NCBI GenBank assembly: GCA_034336665.1
Contig: CM067592.1
Coordinates: 54,984,473 to 55,048,472 of the forward strand
From: Luscinia megarhynchos
Taxonomy: Eukaryota > Chordata > Aves > Passeriformes > Turdidae
Length of the DNA: 64,000 nucleotides
Direction: 5' to 3'
This document shows, one piece after another, positions 11,221 through 25,000 of the stretch. The notes below the pieces were generated by a model. The model searched no databases. It saw nothing but the letters and a program-made list of their open reading frames with translations, and was not told the DNA's origin. The translations under genes were made by a program, and so were the position numbers. Each line of letters starts with the position of its first letter. The first letter of the stretch is position 1.

Positions 11221-14200
11221 GCATGAAAGGGCATTTTAATCCGAGTTTGTTTAATGGCATGTGAACCATGCCGGGACTTTCAGAACGCAAACAGAGCTGG
11301 GTTTGTTATAATTATGGGGAAGTTATGCAAATTGTTTACTCTAGCTGATAATTGCAGCCTCTTTGAAGAGCTATGTACATTGCCTTCTATTTCATATTAG
11401 TTAGTACAAATGTGATTTCTGCAGCTGTTCATTGGATTAATTTTTCAAACACTGCACAGTATGCAGGAAATTTACATTCCCATGACAAGCCATGTTGCTT
11501 GTTCGATGATACCAAAAGCTGCCAAAAGAGAGAAGAACAAAGAAGAAAATAAACAATACTGAAGTCTAAGGACCTCCCACCCCCAAAATGTTTTGCAGAC
11601 AGACAGGATCTCCTGGGAAGCCAGAGTTCAATGCAAGAAATTTTCATTCAGAAGCAGAAGTTAAAAAAGAGATTCAGAAGTGCTGTAACTAGCAGTGGGA
11701 CAGCAAACACCTCAACTATACAGTCCAACAAAAAAGAAAGGAGAGGACAGGAAAGAAGGAACAGGACTGGATATAGAAATATTTAAAGGAGCACAAGACT
11801 GGAAGACATTTCATGTGAGATTACCTGAAGAAAAGGGGAAAAACACTCATGTGTGGGAAATTAAAGGGCTCTGAAGAGGAAGAACTAAAACAGGTTCCAA
11901 AAAAGACAAGAGTTAAGTATTCTTTGGGGGAAATACTGAAAGTCAGGCAGCTGAGGAAATAATTTATTTCCTCTGGTGAAGGCAGTGTAGAGGAGGAAGA
12001 ACCTGAGACAAAGTGCTGCAAAGCAGACCATTGCAGAAGCATGTCCTCTGCAGTAGGGACCTGCAAGAAGTTTTGAACAGCAGAGCAGCACAGAGCCACC
12101 ACTTCTATGGTGTTCACCTCCCTGGGGTTCCAGGTGACAGACCTTCATGGGACCGTCATGGACCTATGGAGCTTGGCAGCAGTGAGCTGAGCTCCTCCTC
12201 ATATTAGTCTTCACATCCTTCTGACTCAAGCACCCTACAGCTATCTACTTTGGCTGTTTTCCATTTTCTGGGACATGGTAGCCTCACCACAATTGATAAT
12301 GAAGACATGACTGTGCATTTGTTCTCTTACATCAATTCCACCTCCAAAATAAGAAAGAAATATACAACTCAAGCCCATGGAAAGTAGCCTTGATCTAGTG
12401 TGATCAGTGCATCAAAGTACTTCCTGACATCATCAAAAGAGATGTTTTGATTACAGATTGTGCAGAATAATGAGAAATAAGAAATAATTCACCTAGAACA
12501 GGAATTACATTTCTGAAGTTGTGTAACAGCAAACAAAAAAGTGGCACAGAAAATAGCTGAGGTTCAGTGTCAGGTTTTCGTGTCATCTTTAGCATCCAAT
12601 GTTCTGCTACATTAGACTGAAATATCTGGATATTTTGTGATATTTCAGTTTATATAGCCTTTAATGCAACTACTTTGGAGTGCTTTATAGCATAAAAACA
12701 GAATAGCACATCAAATCAACTTACAAAAATGTTAATTAAAAGCCCCATCAAAGAGAGATTTAAAAAGGCCAAATGTTGTGCTTCTTAATAATTCATTATG
12801 TAAGCAAAATATTAATAGCATCATATGAATTATGTTTATGTAATGGATGAACAACTGAGCATACTGTCCAACAATTAAAGTTAAAGTTAAGATTTTCACA
12901 ATATTTTTTCCCTGTGAAGCATGCTACATGGATTGGTTATTTACACTGTAAACATTTTGGTGTGAAGCTAAGACTTTTCACAACTCGAGGCAACATCTAG
13001 CAACTATACTAATATGTAAGAGCATTCTCAGATGTGCTATATCAAATAGCTAAAAATTTTTTATTTTTTTTTTTTTTACAAAACACTTTTCCAATATAGC
13101 CAAGATCCCAAATGTGGGAGAAAATCTTGGTGGTACAGAGCTTCACTAGCAGTTTGAAACTCCAGAGAGCACAGGATATTGATAAAGCTACATAGCAGCA
13201 TGCAGTTTTATGTTTGCACAGTGGCAGGTTTGAGGAAGTGAAATACAATTGTGTGTAACTTCTCTGAGAATGTACGACTGCTGCAAAGCTAATGGTACTA
13301 TTTGATCTTTTTTGAAATATAAGGGTCTCCAGCACTAGAGGAAATTAAAAGAAGGCAATTATGGTAGGACTTTTTTTTCACGTCTAATTATATTTATCAC
13401 TGTATCTAGTTAAGCAGAATTTTTTCTGAATCTTTCAGGTCCTCCACCAGTATACTATCCATTGATATGCACCAGGAATAATTTTTAGACTTCCTGAATT
13501 ACTACAATTATATATATCTTTAAATTTAGTTTGATCTGAAAAAAAGTTCTCTGAGCTGAGAGTTTTAAAAGCCAGTAAGAATATATCTTATCTTTGAAGT
13601 ACATAAAGAATACAAAACTTTCCAGAAGTTTCTCCTTTCCTTATTCTCTCTTTTCCTTTGGCAGTTCACAGTGGTTTTTTTTTCTTACAATTAAAGACAA
13701 GTGATCCAGAACTAAGAGAGTAGAAAGATTCACTATTTCTTATCCAATTTACACAAAAAAATACATATTTGTTATTGATAGGTTTCATTTACCATAGTTA
13801 TTGCTAACTTAACTTTATAATGTACAGTTTAGGTTAATAATGACACGAGTAAAGTGACATTTGCCAGTGTGGCAATATTAAAACTAAAATGCTTAAGGGC
13901 CAGAATGTGTTCAGGACCAAGGTATGCTTGGTCCTGCTAAGAATCAGTAAAACAAAGCGTAGACATTAAGAAGTCAGCATGGTATGACCATACCCAGATT
14001 ACAGATAATAAATCTGGCAATTATGAACTACAAAATGTAAAAATAAATCATTTTTTCACTTGTAAGGAAACACAGTTCCACCAAAGCTAATATTCTACAA
14101 TGATAAAAATTGCATTTTAAAGTAATCGCTACAAGAGGACTCTGCCAGTATTGAGTCGATTGAAATCTAGTAACTGTAGTTGCTCCCTGAAACAGAAAAA

Positions 14201-17200
14201 TAGTTTATTACAAAATTACCTTCATATGAATTGCTTTCCTGTTGCCTTGGAGAAATATATCATTTTCATTCTCTGAAATTACTTTAACTACTAACAGACT
14301 TTAATTAATTTCCAAACAAACACTTACATTGTAGGAGCTAAGAAGCAAAGAAAGAAAAATGTTTTACTGGGCATTAAGTGGTGCCCCAATGCAAGTCATC
14401 TTCCTGCTCTTCATGCCTTTATTAGCAGTCTCAACTGCAAAGTCAGAATTCTAGCCCATAAGTTTAACATCTTATCAGTTTGCAACTACTCCTCTCTCCT
14501 CGTTAATGGCTTCAAGCACAGAAGAAAATGATAGTCTCTGACAATTTAGTCATGGTCCTATTACTCTTTTGTACTGCTTTTATCAAAAATTTTACCAAAC
14601 TCTTTCATGGGAGGTGAATGGAAACAACTTTTATTCTACAGCAATCCAGTGAGTAAACTCAATTTTTTCCCTTTTGGATAAAAGAAATTCTCTCAGGCAT
14701 CCTATGAAGCAATACAAAGAATTAATATCTTAAAAGCTTTGTCGCAGGAGTTATTTTTTACAAAAAGCAGCATTAAATGATGGCGTTTTTCCTTTCTGTT
14801 ACACACCTGAAACCTCAGAGAAGATGACTGCCTAAGTATCAACAACAACTTGTTTTAAAATATATTTTAATCTTTAATCTGTCTTAATTAAATCTGATCA
14901 ATAAGCAGCTGGCACACATTCAAAAAAATTGAGTTGTTTCATTCAATATTGGTCAGAATTAATCATGTCAGTGAAAACTGCCCTCTTCACATGCATCTAC
15001 AAAACAATAAAAGATTGCAGAAAGGAAATCATGTGACATTTTATACCCATCATCTGAAAGGTACTAATAACCTTCGTGGCTGTTGTGTAACCAGAGTTCA
15101 TCAATCCTAATCAACTTCAGTTCTGAATTCCCCCAAGGTTTGAACTGGCAAGAGCAAGGGAAGGTTGGCTCAGTGAGAAAGATCTTGCAAGAAAACTGTT
15201 CATATTTAAAACCAGCACTGCACTGACATGCTATAGTCTGTCATACTGACAGTGACATACTTGCAAAGAAGGCACTCAGGTTTGGCACAGCCCAGAGGTA
15301 CCTTATTGAAGGAAGGGAGGTGGAGGGAAGAGAGATCCGATTTCCTGCTTATGTAAAGTGTGAAACAACTGTGCAAAATGTCCTAAAATGGGCAATAGAG
15401 AGCTAGATGACAGCAGTACTTGGATGCATCTCACAGAAAAGAGAAGTATTAGGCCACTTACTTCTGCCTGGGAGCTCTGGCAGCCTTTATTTATGTGTAT
15501 CCCTACTTGACTTGAGGGAAGATGTTTCTGCACAACTGCTCTCAAAGCAGCATAGTTAAGGTCAGGATTGTAAAAGGTCACAAAAATAGATTTTTGAAAT
15601 ATGCATAGCATTCAACAGTAGCATAACTTAAAATTGTCCAGTTCCTGAGATATTCCAACCGTACGTCCAGAGGAACAATGCCAGCAAAGAGAGCGAATAG
15701 GTCTGGGTAGTTTGCAGAACTTTAATGTTAAAAACACAAGAAAGAAATTGTTTTTCAGAGATTCTTTGCAAACATCATTTGCCTTCCTGTTCAACCAATT
15801 ACTCTGGAAATAAAAAAAGAATGAAAAGACGATGCAAAGATTTTTAAGAACCTCAATGTCATGTGACTTTTCATGATCACCCACCATAATTTATCTAAAT
15901 TATTTCTAATTGTTTTTCATATTATACAATATCCAAACCTAAATCTCAAACCAGCTCTTGGAAATGAGTTTTTATCAAAATCCACAGTCATAAATTGCTC
16001 AACTCTACACATTCTCTCTACAGATAGTGGAGGAGAGAAAATGAGAAGTAGAAATGTTCTCATTCTTTTTTTCTTGGTTTTTTTTATTTGTCTGAAGTTG
16101 TATAGATTCTACTCTCTGTCATGGTTTCATGACATCATGACTCTCTTCATTTCCAGAGAGTTGTGCTAATGCTTAAATTACTACTCTACTAATGGAAAAT
16201 CAGGCTCCTCTTTATCACAAATGACTTGAAGGATAAAAAGTCATGCTCACTTTACTTAAGGATGGCAATCTAAAAAGATTGCAAGGTGATAAGAACTTGG
16301 CTGTTATAAAACATGAAAAATCTTTACAAATTGGCTTTTAGTTAAAGCTGGCCTTTGGAGCATACTGTGTCTAATGTTCATCTCACTTAAAAGTGTAACT
16401 GAGAGATTATTTTTTCAATTAAGTATTTATCCAGTGAGATGCATCTTTTGGTCCTTTTTTTTTTTACCCCCTAAGTGCAAATGAGAGTCTGCTCTGATTC
16501 TTTATCACTCCAAGGTGTCTGGCCAGCTCTTATTCTGACATTTTTTATTTGAAATTATCACAGATCTCTCAGTTGAGACCCATTTCCTGCATGTGTTCTA
16601 GCACAAACAGTATTCCAAACAAACTGAAGCTAAATACATACACTGCACATGTCTGGCCTGATTGATTGTCCACGATTTTATATGCTCTTCATATGCATAT
16701 TAATATGCTTTTCTCTTTCCATGCATGTGTATAGATGTGCAAATATCTCCGTATATAAGCAAAATACGAAGATACTCTCAGAAAGAGACTACACATAGGA
16801 CAACTTCAGACAGCAGAAGTCCTCATAGCTGTCTAATCTGCAAGTATTCAGGGAAATTGCCTGGCCTCAAACTATTTCCAAATATGATATCTTCAGGGTA
16901 TTACAGACATATTTGGTAATGGCTTAACCACTGGAAACGAAGATGCTGTTGGCTTTGAAAATCAAAACATAAAACACTCACTTTCATGTATGAGCAATTT
17001 AACCTACCATGGAGTAATTTCTATTTCCATGTCTCTAACAAACCCATTTGACATTCAGACTAGAGCCCTGTAGTCAACATGTTTGTTCTGCCTTCAGGAG
17101 CACCAGTATCACAGTCCTCAGGCGGAGCAGCACAATCCTCTGAGCCAACATATCTGAGCAGACCCTCATCCTCTGGACTGCCAGGGTGACAGGAATGGTT

Positions 17201-17415
17201 AACCCCTGTACAACCACACAGCACTGATGACCTCCCTCTGCCCATTAGGATGTTTAGAACTGTAAACAGAGGGCAAGCTATATTACAGGTTCATTTCTTT
17301 CAAAATTTTATATTTCTATTTGCTGTTCCATGATTCATTTTGCAAAAAGGGAGCATCAGATAAATATGTTGATAATCCTTCTTGTCTTTACTACAGTGTG
17401 TAATGATCACTGATA
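11221..17415. other. non-coding AT-rich interval
   Basis: No gene can be supported in these 6 kb. There is a T-rich run at 13058-13078 and a GC-richer pocket at about 11990-12210 without a recognised identity. Another is at about 17060-17250. Open frames are short and uncorrelated with any splice or promoter signal. Confidence 0.5.
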
Positions 17416-17530
17416 CATAACATAACATAACATAACATAACATAACATAACATAACATAACATAACATAACATAACATAACATAACATAACATAACATAA
17501 CATAACATAACATAACATAACATAACATAA
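17416..17530. repeat. (CATAA)23 microsatellite
   Basis: This holds 23 uninterrupted perfect copies of the pentamer CATAA (115 bp). Because five is not a multiple of three, two minus-strand frames read through it as an apparent MLCYV repeat. Those frames are artefacts. The absence of any interruption suggests recent expansion and a polymorphic locus. Confidence 0.98.
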
Positions 17531-20500
17531 CAGGATGATGGTAAAATAAATCTGTATCATATTTAGTCAAAACCTGTGTAAAAGGTGTTTTGTACAATTG
17601 CAAATAATTTTGCTTAAGTACTGTTTTAAAAATAAGATAATTTCAATTTCTTAGGGAACAGAGACTCTTACAAATAACATGTTTTTACCTTTACTTCTTG
17701 TGATGATCATAAGTTGGGCTTGTGAGGAAATTATTGAAGTTCTACTATTGTGTTTTAATATAACTTCAAAAGAACATAAAATCTTCAAAAAGAAAAAAAG
17801 ACAGACAACAAAGAGTCAAGTACCTCTAACAGGTGACATTAGCAAAAAGCTTCCCACAGTAAATGACAAGTCATAACAAGTCATCCATACAATAAAGAAA
17901 GTAGGGCAACATCTGTGTGGGAGGTAGGAGGCAGTAACTCTGATCCTTACTAGCTGAATGCTCCAATACACATGGCAGAGGCTTATGCTTCTGTGGCCAC
18001 AAAGCACCCTCAGCTAGTGCACTCAGTTGTAAACAAAAAATTCTGTGCCAATTTGGCCCTGTTAAAAACCTGACCACAAAAAGACCACAATGATACTTCA
18101 AATTCCCTGTTACCTATTATCTTTTCTCTGTCTCCTCTGTTGGGTTAATCTTATTTTGAAATAATTCAGACTGTCTGTCTCCATGAAAAAAATTACAGCA
18201 GGAAAAGAATAAAAATTCTGGGGTATGCACATTTTTTCATTCACTAAGCAAAGGAATTCCTGATAAATTTTAAAATCCAGTAGAAATTCTCCCCTCTTTC
18301 TATATCTGGATGAATTGTTAGAAAATTTTATTTAGATCATCCCCAATTGCAAGCCTGTGGTAACCATTATATATCATAAGCACTCCCAAAATTCTTAAAT
18401 GTAATTAAACAGAACCCTGTCAATGGCTTTAAATAAAACATGTTATTTACTGTTGTTTTGAAAGTTGTCAATTTTCTTAAAATAACGCTCCATGTGTTTA
18501 TAGTCAGAAACATATATTAGAATGCTTTGTGGTAAAAAATATGTAGATGACACCAATCAATAATCATAGCTGATTTAGAAATTAGCAGCAATGTAGCTAA
18601 TTATATGACATTATATTTGTGAATCTTAGCTTCACTACTATAAAGACTGACTAAGCCAGTTCACAATCTGAGTTGATACTTTCTTTCACATTCACAGTGG
18701 ACATTATCTTAACCCCATAAAGACTATCAGAATAGATTTACAAGACAAGAACAGTACTTCTACCTGAGGCTTTGTGTGATTTATTGATTCCTAAAATTAA
18801 ACAGTGTGCAAACAGTGTTAACTGTTAGGAGGGAACTGATTCCCCCCCTGATTTTATGATTTCATACATGAAAACATGATCTCTGTTGATTAGGCCTACA
18901 CAAATTTGCATTTTGGTTGGGGTATTTGAATCAGCAACACATAACCTTCTCATCCATTGAACCGACCCAGAATCACTGACACTGTGAATGAATCCATGTT
19001 TTACTTTTGTGGCTACCTTGTAGATATGCTTCATTGTCCTTTAAGTCAAAGCAGTCATAGGCTCACAAGAGGGCTGTGGAAGAACAAGCTCTTAGGAAAA
19101 TAAGTTTGCAATATTGGTTATGAACTCAGCAAATGTTTTTCAGGCATTACAGAAGTTATTGAAACAATACAGTAGAGGCAGAGTAACAATTCATGAACAT
19201 CTTAACTGTGTTAGTGGGGAAGAGGATGTCTATGCCTGTTTATCTCACTAACATTTACTTTATGAGAATAACCTTCAGTTCAGGACATGAGTCCTTTTTA
19301 CGTAATATAGAGTATTATGCCTCTTGTCTTTGGACCATCCACAAATACTTCATATACACCCACATTCAGACACTTTTGTTGACCTAATTTTTCCAGAAGA
19401 GCAAAAGATTATGCCAGACATAAGTTTTCAGGCACCTGCAAAGACGATTTTGGAGGCCAAGATCTATTATTCAGATATTGATTCATTGTTCCATAGTAAC
19501 TTAGGTATTTACAGACAGAGAATAAGACCTGTCTTCAGTCTGAGAGCATGGGTAATATTTTGTATATTTGCAATGCTACAATAATTGTTTTTCACCTTAA
19601 CCTCTGGAGGCAAGCCTGACTTGCAGCAACAGTTTCATCAGTCCAAGCTTTTTTTAAAATATAGGTAATTTTGGGGGACATAAGGTAACTGTTTAACAAT
19701 TCCACTGCAACAGGAAGCAACTCATAGCTTGTCTCAAACAAAACTACACTGGAATTAAAAGATTTCCACATAAGTGTTTTTGTTCTAGAAAAGTGTATCA
19801 AAGCTATTATTAAGTTATTACTAGTCCACTGTAAACTGTATCAGCAGAAAAAAACATATCACATTTCTTGCAAGGATTCTTGCAAGAAATGGAAGGAAAC
19901 TATTCTTGCAAGGATTTTGTTGATAGCAGCTTTGTAATTTCCAAGATTACCCACTTTCTTTTGGTTTTTCACTCATACCTCCATCCCATCAGCTTTCCTT
20001 TCTCACAGATTACTGTCAATTTCTTTCCCCTCCTATGTGGTACCTCTAGCTCTGTTTGATCCAGGATACTGAATTTTTAAGAGGTATCAGGTGAGCCTCT
20101 CTTAAGCTGCTCCAGTTTTAATATCAGTTTTAATCAATTTTAATCTATTTAATCTATTACTGGGATGTTCTCAGAAGCCTTATGGCACCCTCTCAACAAC
20201 CAAGAACACTTCTGAAAACTGATGTCCCAGGACTTCCCTCCTCCCTGTGCCAAAATGAAATCTTACTCTGCTGTGATGTATGCAAAAATACATTGTTGCT
20301 TTTGGAGATAGTTGGAGCAAGTTCATTTTCATTTAGATATATGAAAAATGTTTCTCATTGGTCTGTCTTGGTGTATACAGTTTCTTGATAATTTTGCTGT
20401 CTTGATGTTTCCCTCATTCTATCACAATATTCATTTGTTTTCCACAACTTATTTAAAATTAAACATAAGTTCCCTGAAGTAGAAATTTTGGCTAGTGTGG

Positions 20501-20531
20501 TGGGTCTAGCACTGGCTAAATTGCCACTAGA
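17531..20531. other. non-coding AT-rich interval
   Basis: No supported gene. It includes a small palindromic cluster at 19864-19916, listed separately. Near 20110-20160 the TTTAAT motif recurs several times. Confidence 0.5.
19864..19916. repeat. TTCTTGCAAGGATT cluster with 10-bp palindrome arms
   Basis: TTTCTTGCAA (19864-19873) is the exact reverse complement of TTGCAAGAAA (19880-19889), with GGATTC between them. ATTCTTGCAAGGATT recurs as a direct copy at 19902-19916. The three units in 53 bp look like a small local duplication able to form a hairpin. Confidence 0.85.
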
Positions 20532-20611
20532 ATTCTTCTTCTTCTTCTTCTTGTTCTTGTTCTTCTTGTTCTTGTTCTTCTTCTTCTTCTTCTTCTTCTT
20601 CTTTTCTTCTT

Positions 20612-20642
<31 letters not shown>

Positions 20643-21142
20643 TTCTTCTTCTTCTTGTTCGTCTTCTTCTTGTTCTTGTTCTTGTTCTTGTTCTTGTTCT
20701 TGTTCTTGTTCTTGTTCTTGTGCTTCTTCTTCTTCTTGTTCTTCTTCTTCTTCTTCTTCTTGTTCTTGTGCTTCTTGTTCTTCTTGTTCTTGTTCTTCTT
20801 CTTCTTCTTCTTCTTCTTCTTCTTCTTCTTCTTCTTCTTCTTCTTCTTCTTGTGCTTCTTCTTGTGCTTCTTGTTCTTCTTCTTCTTCTTCTTCTTCTTC
20901 TTGTGCTTCTTCTTGTGCTTCTTGTTCTTCTTGTTCTTCTTCTTCTTCTTCTTCTTCTTCTTCTTCTTCTTCTTCTTCTTCTTGTGCTTCTTGTGCTTCT
21001 TGTTCTTCTTGTTCTTGTTCTTGTTCTTGTTCTTCTTCTTGTTGTTCTTCTTGTTCTTGTTCTTGTTCTTGTTCTTCTTCTTCTTCTTGTTCTTGTTCTT
21101 GTTCTTGTTCTTCTTCTTCTTCTTCTTCTTCTTCGTCTTCTT
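20532..21142. repeat. (CTT)n / (GAA)n tract with TTG and TGC variants
   Basis: This is about 610 bp of almost pure pyrimidine on the plus strand, built from TTC triplets with ordered TTG and TTGTGC variants. Blocks such as TTCTTG repeats (20670-20720 and 21010-21075) and TTGTGCTTC units (20850-20920 and 20984-21000) recur, so the array has higher-order structure. The plus strand is open in all three frames as poly-Ser, poly-Phe or poly-Leu. The minus strand reads as Glu/Gln, Lys/Asn or Arg/Thr runs. None is a gene. GAA/TTC tracts of this length are known to form triplex (H-DNA). The tract continues into a C-rich run ending near 21190. Confidence 0.97.
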
Positions 21143-21524
21143 AGTCTACTTCTTTTTCTTCCCCCCCCTTCATCCCTCCTCTCTCTTTGTTGAAACTTCT
21201 CATGGGATCACAGCTACTTCAACATTTGTTTACTTCAGCACTGGTGTGTCTTAGGTATGACTGTGGTTAGAATGCTTCATCCCCCAAAATGCATTCCACG
21301 AGTTACAGGCAGAAAAAAGGGTATCAACCATATCTTCTCCATAGCTTACAAGATAATTTCAGTTTAAGGCTTATCCTCATCCCCTCCCTGAACTGGAACC
21401 TGACTCTTCTCGATGTCTCCATGCTGTTTTCTGTGCATGTCTTCTACTCTGTACTTTTCTTTCACTCAAGAGAGAGAATCGATGTTTGCAGGTTTCATCT
21501 GGGCAATAAAAAAGTTAATATCTC

Positions 21525-22010
21525 ACCTGAGGCCTGCAGAGGGTCGTGTGATCCCTGCCAGCGGCCGCCCAGAGCTGTTTAGCTGGAGAGTTTTTGGTGG
21601 CTGTGCTGGGGGCTGGGCCAGGATAGCAGGGGCCCAGCAAAACACAGTGGTGGCTGCTCTGGCTGCATCACTACTTTCTGGTTTTTTTGCTTTCAATTCC
21701 AGGGAGGACAAACCCAGCCCCCACCAGGTTACACAGGCCGCGGCGGAGCAGTCCTGGCCTGGCCCAGACCTGCTCCTGGGGCCCAGCAGACCCCAGGTTT
21801 GGCCTGGGCCAGCAGCAGGGCAGGGCTTAACGCCAGCAAGATGTTAGCAGCGGTAGAATTTCTGCCACCCCCTGTGAGGGGGGACCCCAGCCCAGCGCCG
21901 CAGCAGAGGCAGGCCTGGCTCGGCCCGGCCCCCTCCAGGCCTGCAGCAGCCTTCTGCCCGGCCTGCCTGCTACCTGCTCTCAAGAAAGAAGAAGAGAGCT
22001 TCCCCCAGGG
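21525..22010. other. GC-rich block of unknown origin
   Basis: A G+C- and CpG-rich island-like segment in an AT-rich setting, with a NotI-type GCGGCCGC at about 21561. It is rich in GGCC and CCAGC words, such as GGCCTGGCCC and CGGCCCGGCC. Open frames occur on both strands (plus 21413-21847 and 21799-22068; minus 21729-22037), but their compositions look like random high-GC translation (Ala/Pro/Gly). It may be an LTR or other retroelement remnant, or a small CpG island. No boundary repeats or target duplication were found. Confidence 0.35.
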
Positions 22011-25000
22011 TTTGTTCATTTTAAAATGTCTGTTCACAGAGGTGTGTTCATCTTTCTCAGTGGCTTAACAGGTTGTCAGTTCCCAAAAACAATCACTGAT
22101 TGGTTTTTGTCAGACACAGAGGAAGCTCTCAGAATCTCGTCTCAGAAAAAAATAATTTCCATGGATTCTTCTTCCCTTCTCACCAAATGTCATATGTGCA
22201 AAACCAGCATAGCTAAGACTGCAACTTTATTTAATTTTTTAGACATCACTACAAAAGAAGGAAGGAAAAAACAGCTGACGTGAGAGATCTGGGGTTTTTT
22301 TCTCATGAGAAACATTGTTAAACTGATCACGAAATTCTGAATGATTCTTGTGTTTTGCTCTCAATGCTATGAGTCATCTGTTTGTTCTCTTTTTTGTGCT
22401 TATCTTTGATGACCTACCTTGGTCACCCTGTATCCAAAAGCAGTAATTCACTCCTGTGGTGAATCACCACCCAGGATTTAGATGTTTCCAATGAGTCATA
22501 CTTAACCTTATAGAAAATACAACTCTTAGGCTACATAAATTGTGCACTTCAACTATAGTGGGTTTAGATGTCCATGTCTGGAAAACAAAATTATATATTT
22601 CAGTGACAGAAGTGAAATAAAATGTTGAACAGTAATCCCTGCTTTAAAGTCTGTATAATTAAACCCATTTTTTAAAAATTCAGTTTAAAAACATGGGTCA
22701 AAGTACGTGTGAAAGGGAGCACCCAAATAATTTTTTCCATTACTGCAATCATAGGCTTAACAGCCTCAATAGAAAATAGTTCTAACATCATGTTGTCCAT
22801 CTCGCAAAGACTAATCATATCAAAAATTCCCACCCATGAAACAACAGAATTCATAGCCAGAAATTCAGGATGAGCTCAGGGCCTACATTCCAGAAATTAG
22901 GCATACTATAGTCAAGTTCAGGAAAACTCACTGCGCTGTTGTTCCCTCCACCTGCTCTTTTTGCACCTTATTATCCAATGCTAAATATCTGCCTTCTGTT
23001 ATAGGAATTCCCTGTGAGAAAAAAATTATTTGTAATCAGATCCCATTGATTCCCACATGAAAACCATCTCTGGACAATGAGAAAGCAGCTTGGTTTTTGG
23101 TTGGTTGGTTGGTGTTTGCGTTTTTTATTTCTGATCTTAATTAGGACAAAAAATTAGTTCTTCAGAACAATGAATGTCAAAGAGACTGAAATGGGCAAAG
23201 GGAACCAAATAAGGCAACAGGGTTTGCAAGTACTATGTTATCAAAATAATTTGCTAATGCCAAAGGGTGTACTGGGGGGGGGGGGGGGTATTAAACTGAA
23301 GTTTTACCCCTGCAGACCAGATTTGAGCTCTAGTCTTGATTTGTCAGCAGGAGTACTCTGTCTGCTCTAAATGCCTCCTAAATTTGCCATAACTGGGTCC
23401 CTAATGAACCTTCTTTCTTCATCAGTGAGCACAGCACCAGTGACACTCTGCCTCTATTCTTACTCAATACAGTTGAGACTGGGAAAACTACTGAAAATTG
23501 CTTAATTTTCTGGAAGAAATAATGTAAGAAGACACAGTGCAACAGTGTATCTTACCTGCATTATCAGTGAGGAGCGAGTAAGTTTTTGGATTTTTGTTAT
23601 AATAAAACTTCAAAGTACATTAACAAATATTCTGTAAGAATTTACTGATTATAGTGATGTATAAGCTTAAAATGTGGCTTTCTTCTTTTTAATCTTTGCA
23701 GAAATATGAAGAGAGACTGTTGACTTTTTTTCCTACAAATTACTAGATATCTGAATTAAGAAAGTGCAAATTAGTAAGGCTTTAGCATATTTAAGTGTTT
23801 TCTTATCAAAATACTCAGTATCTATCTTTGTAGTTCTACATTAGATGTAGTAAACCCTAGAAATTATACATTTTCTTGTTAAGACACTGACACTGAAATA
23901 TTCATCTTAACTGCTTCGTATTTCACCCATGTTTTCAGCATCCTACTTTCATCTAAAGAAAACTTAATGCATTTACACAATTTAAAACTTGCAAATATAA
24001 AAATTCTTAGAGCTTGCAGGTACGTCCAAAGCAAAATACTTCTGACACATATCCTACAGGTATACTTTGTTGCTGCTGTTGTTTGGACTTTAAAATGTAC
24101 CTGGACAGAACAGCAAAACAACATCCTACTCAAAGCTAAAGATCACATATGTCAAAACATGGGTAGTTTTTGTCAGTGTACAATATAATCTTTTATAATA
24201 CTGCAATGCTTCAAATACCAGATAAAATATAATCAGCTCAAGATTGCTAAAACTCACATTCCAAACAGTAGCTCAACTGAGTTGCATACTGTGTATTCTA
24301 CCATAAATAGGAAGAAAAACCTGGAAAATTAAGTTATCTTGGACACTGATACAACAGCTATTTGAAAATAGTCTTGTAACAATAATCATATTTCTAATTG
24401 TTGTTCTGCAGAAGGGAAACCAAATATTTTCTCCTAAAGAATCCTGGACTTCATCCACAGGCACTATATTAATCCTACATAGTTATCCATATAATAGTGA
24501 TTTTTAGGTTAAGCTTTATAAATAAATTGAAAGCACATGTATTTACAGATCAAAAGGATGCATGCAGGTGTCTTCTTGTATCTTTTTTCTTTTTTTTTTT
24601 AGAGAATCCTTATCTAGCATAATGCTTTAACAAACCTGATTTCTTTCCTAATTGGGCTAGAGTTATGGAGTGCTATTCTCTCCTATTACAAAATTGCAAA
24701 TGAAAGAGAGACACTAAACCATTCTCCAGTGGCCACACTTGGGCTGTGAACTAAATGCAGGTCTTCCAAGCAATGTGTTTGTGCTCTAAGTGCTTAGGCA
24801 ACCATTCTCAATCTGTGGAGTGTGAAACACCAGCCCTTGCGATCATGAAAATGCTTTTCAAAAAATAAATAGAACATAAGTGAGAAGTGTGACTATGCTG
24901 ACAGTGCTCATTCCACTACGCTCACACAGAGGTCATAAGCTAATTTGAAAAGTATCTCAAATTGCTTCCTCTATAAATAATAATAATAATAAAAGCAGAG

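Noticed and set aside
17300..17603. Minus-strand frames with repeated MLCYV
   Set aside because: They are read-through of the CATAA microsatellite.
20488..21254. Long plus-strand frames reading poly-Ser, poly-Phe and poly-Leu
   Set aside because: They are translations of the CTT repeat in three frames. No stop can occur in the repeat, so the openness is not evidence of a gene.
23680..23745. Acceptor-like TTTAATCTTTGCAG followed by KYEERLLTF
   Set aside because: Only 14 codons before a stop, and no donor or partner exon is visible.
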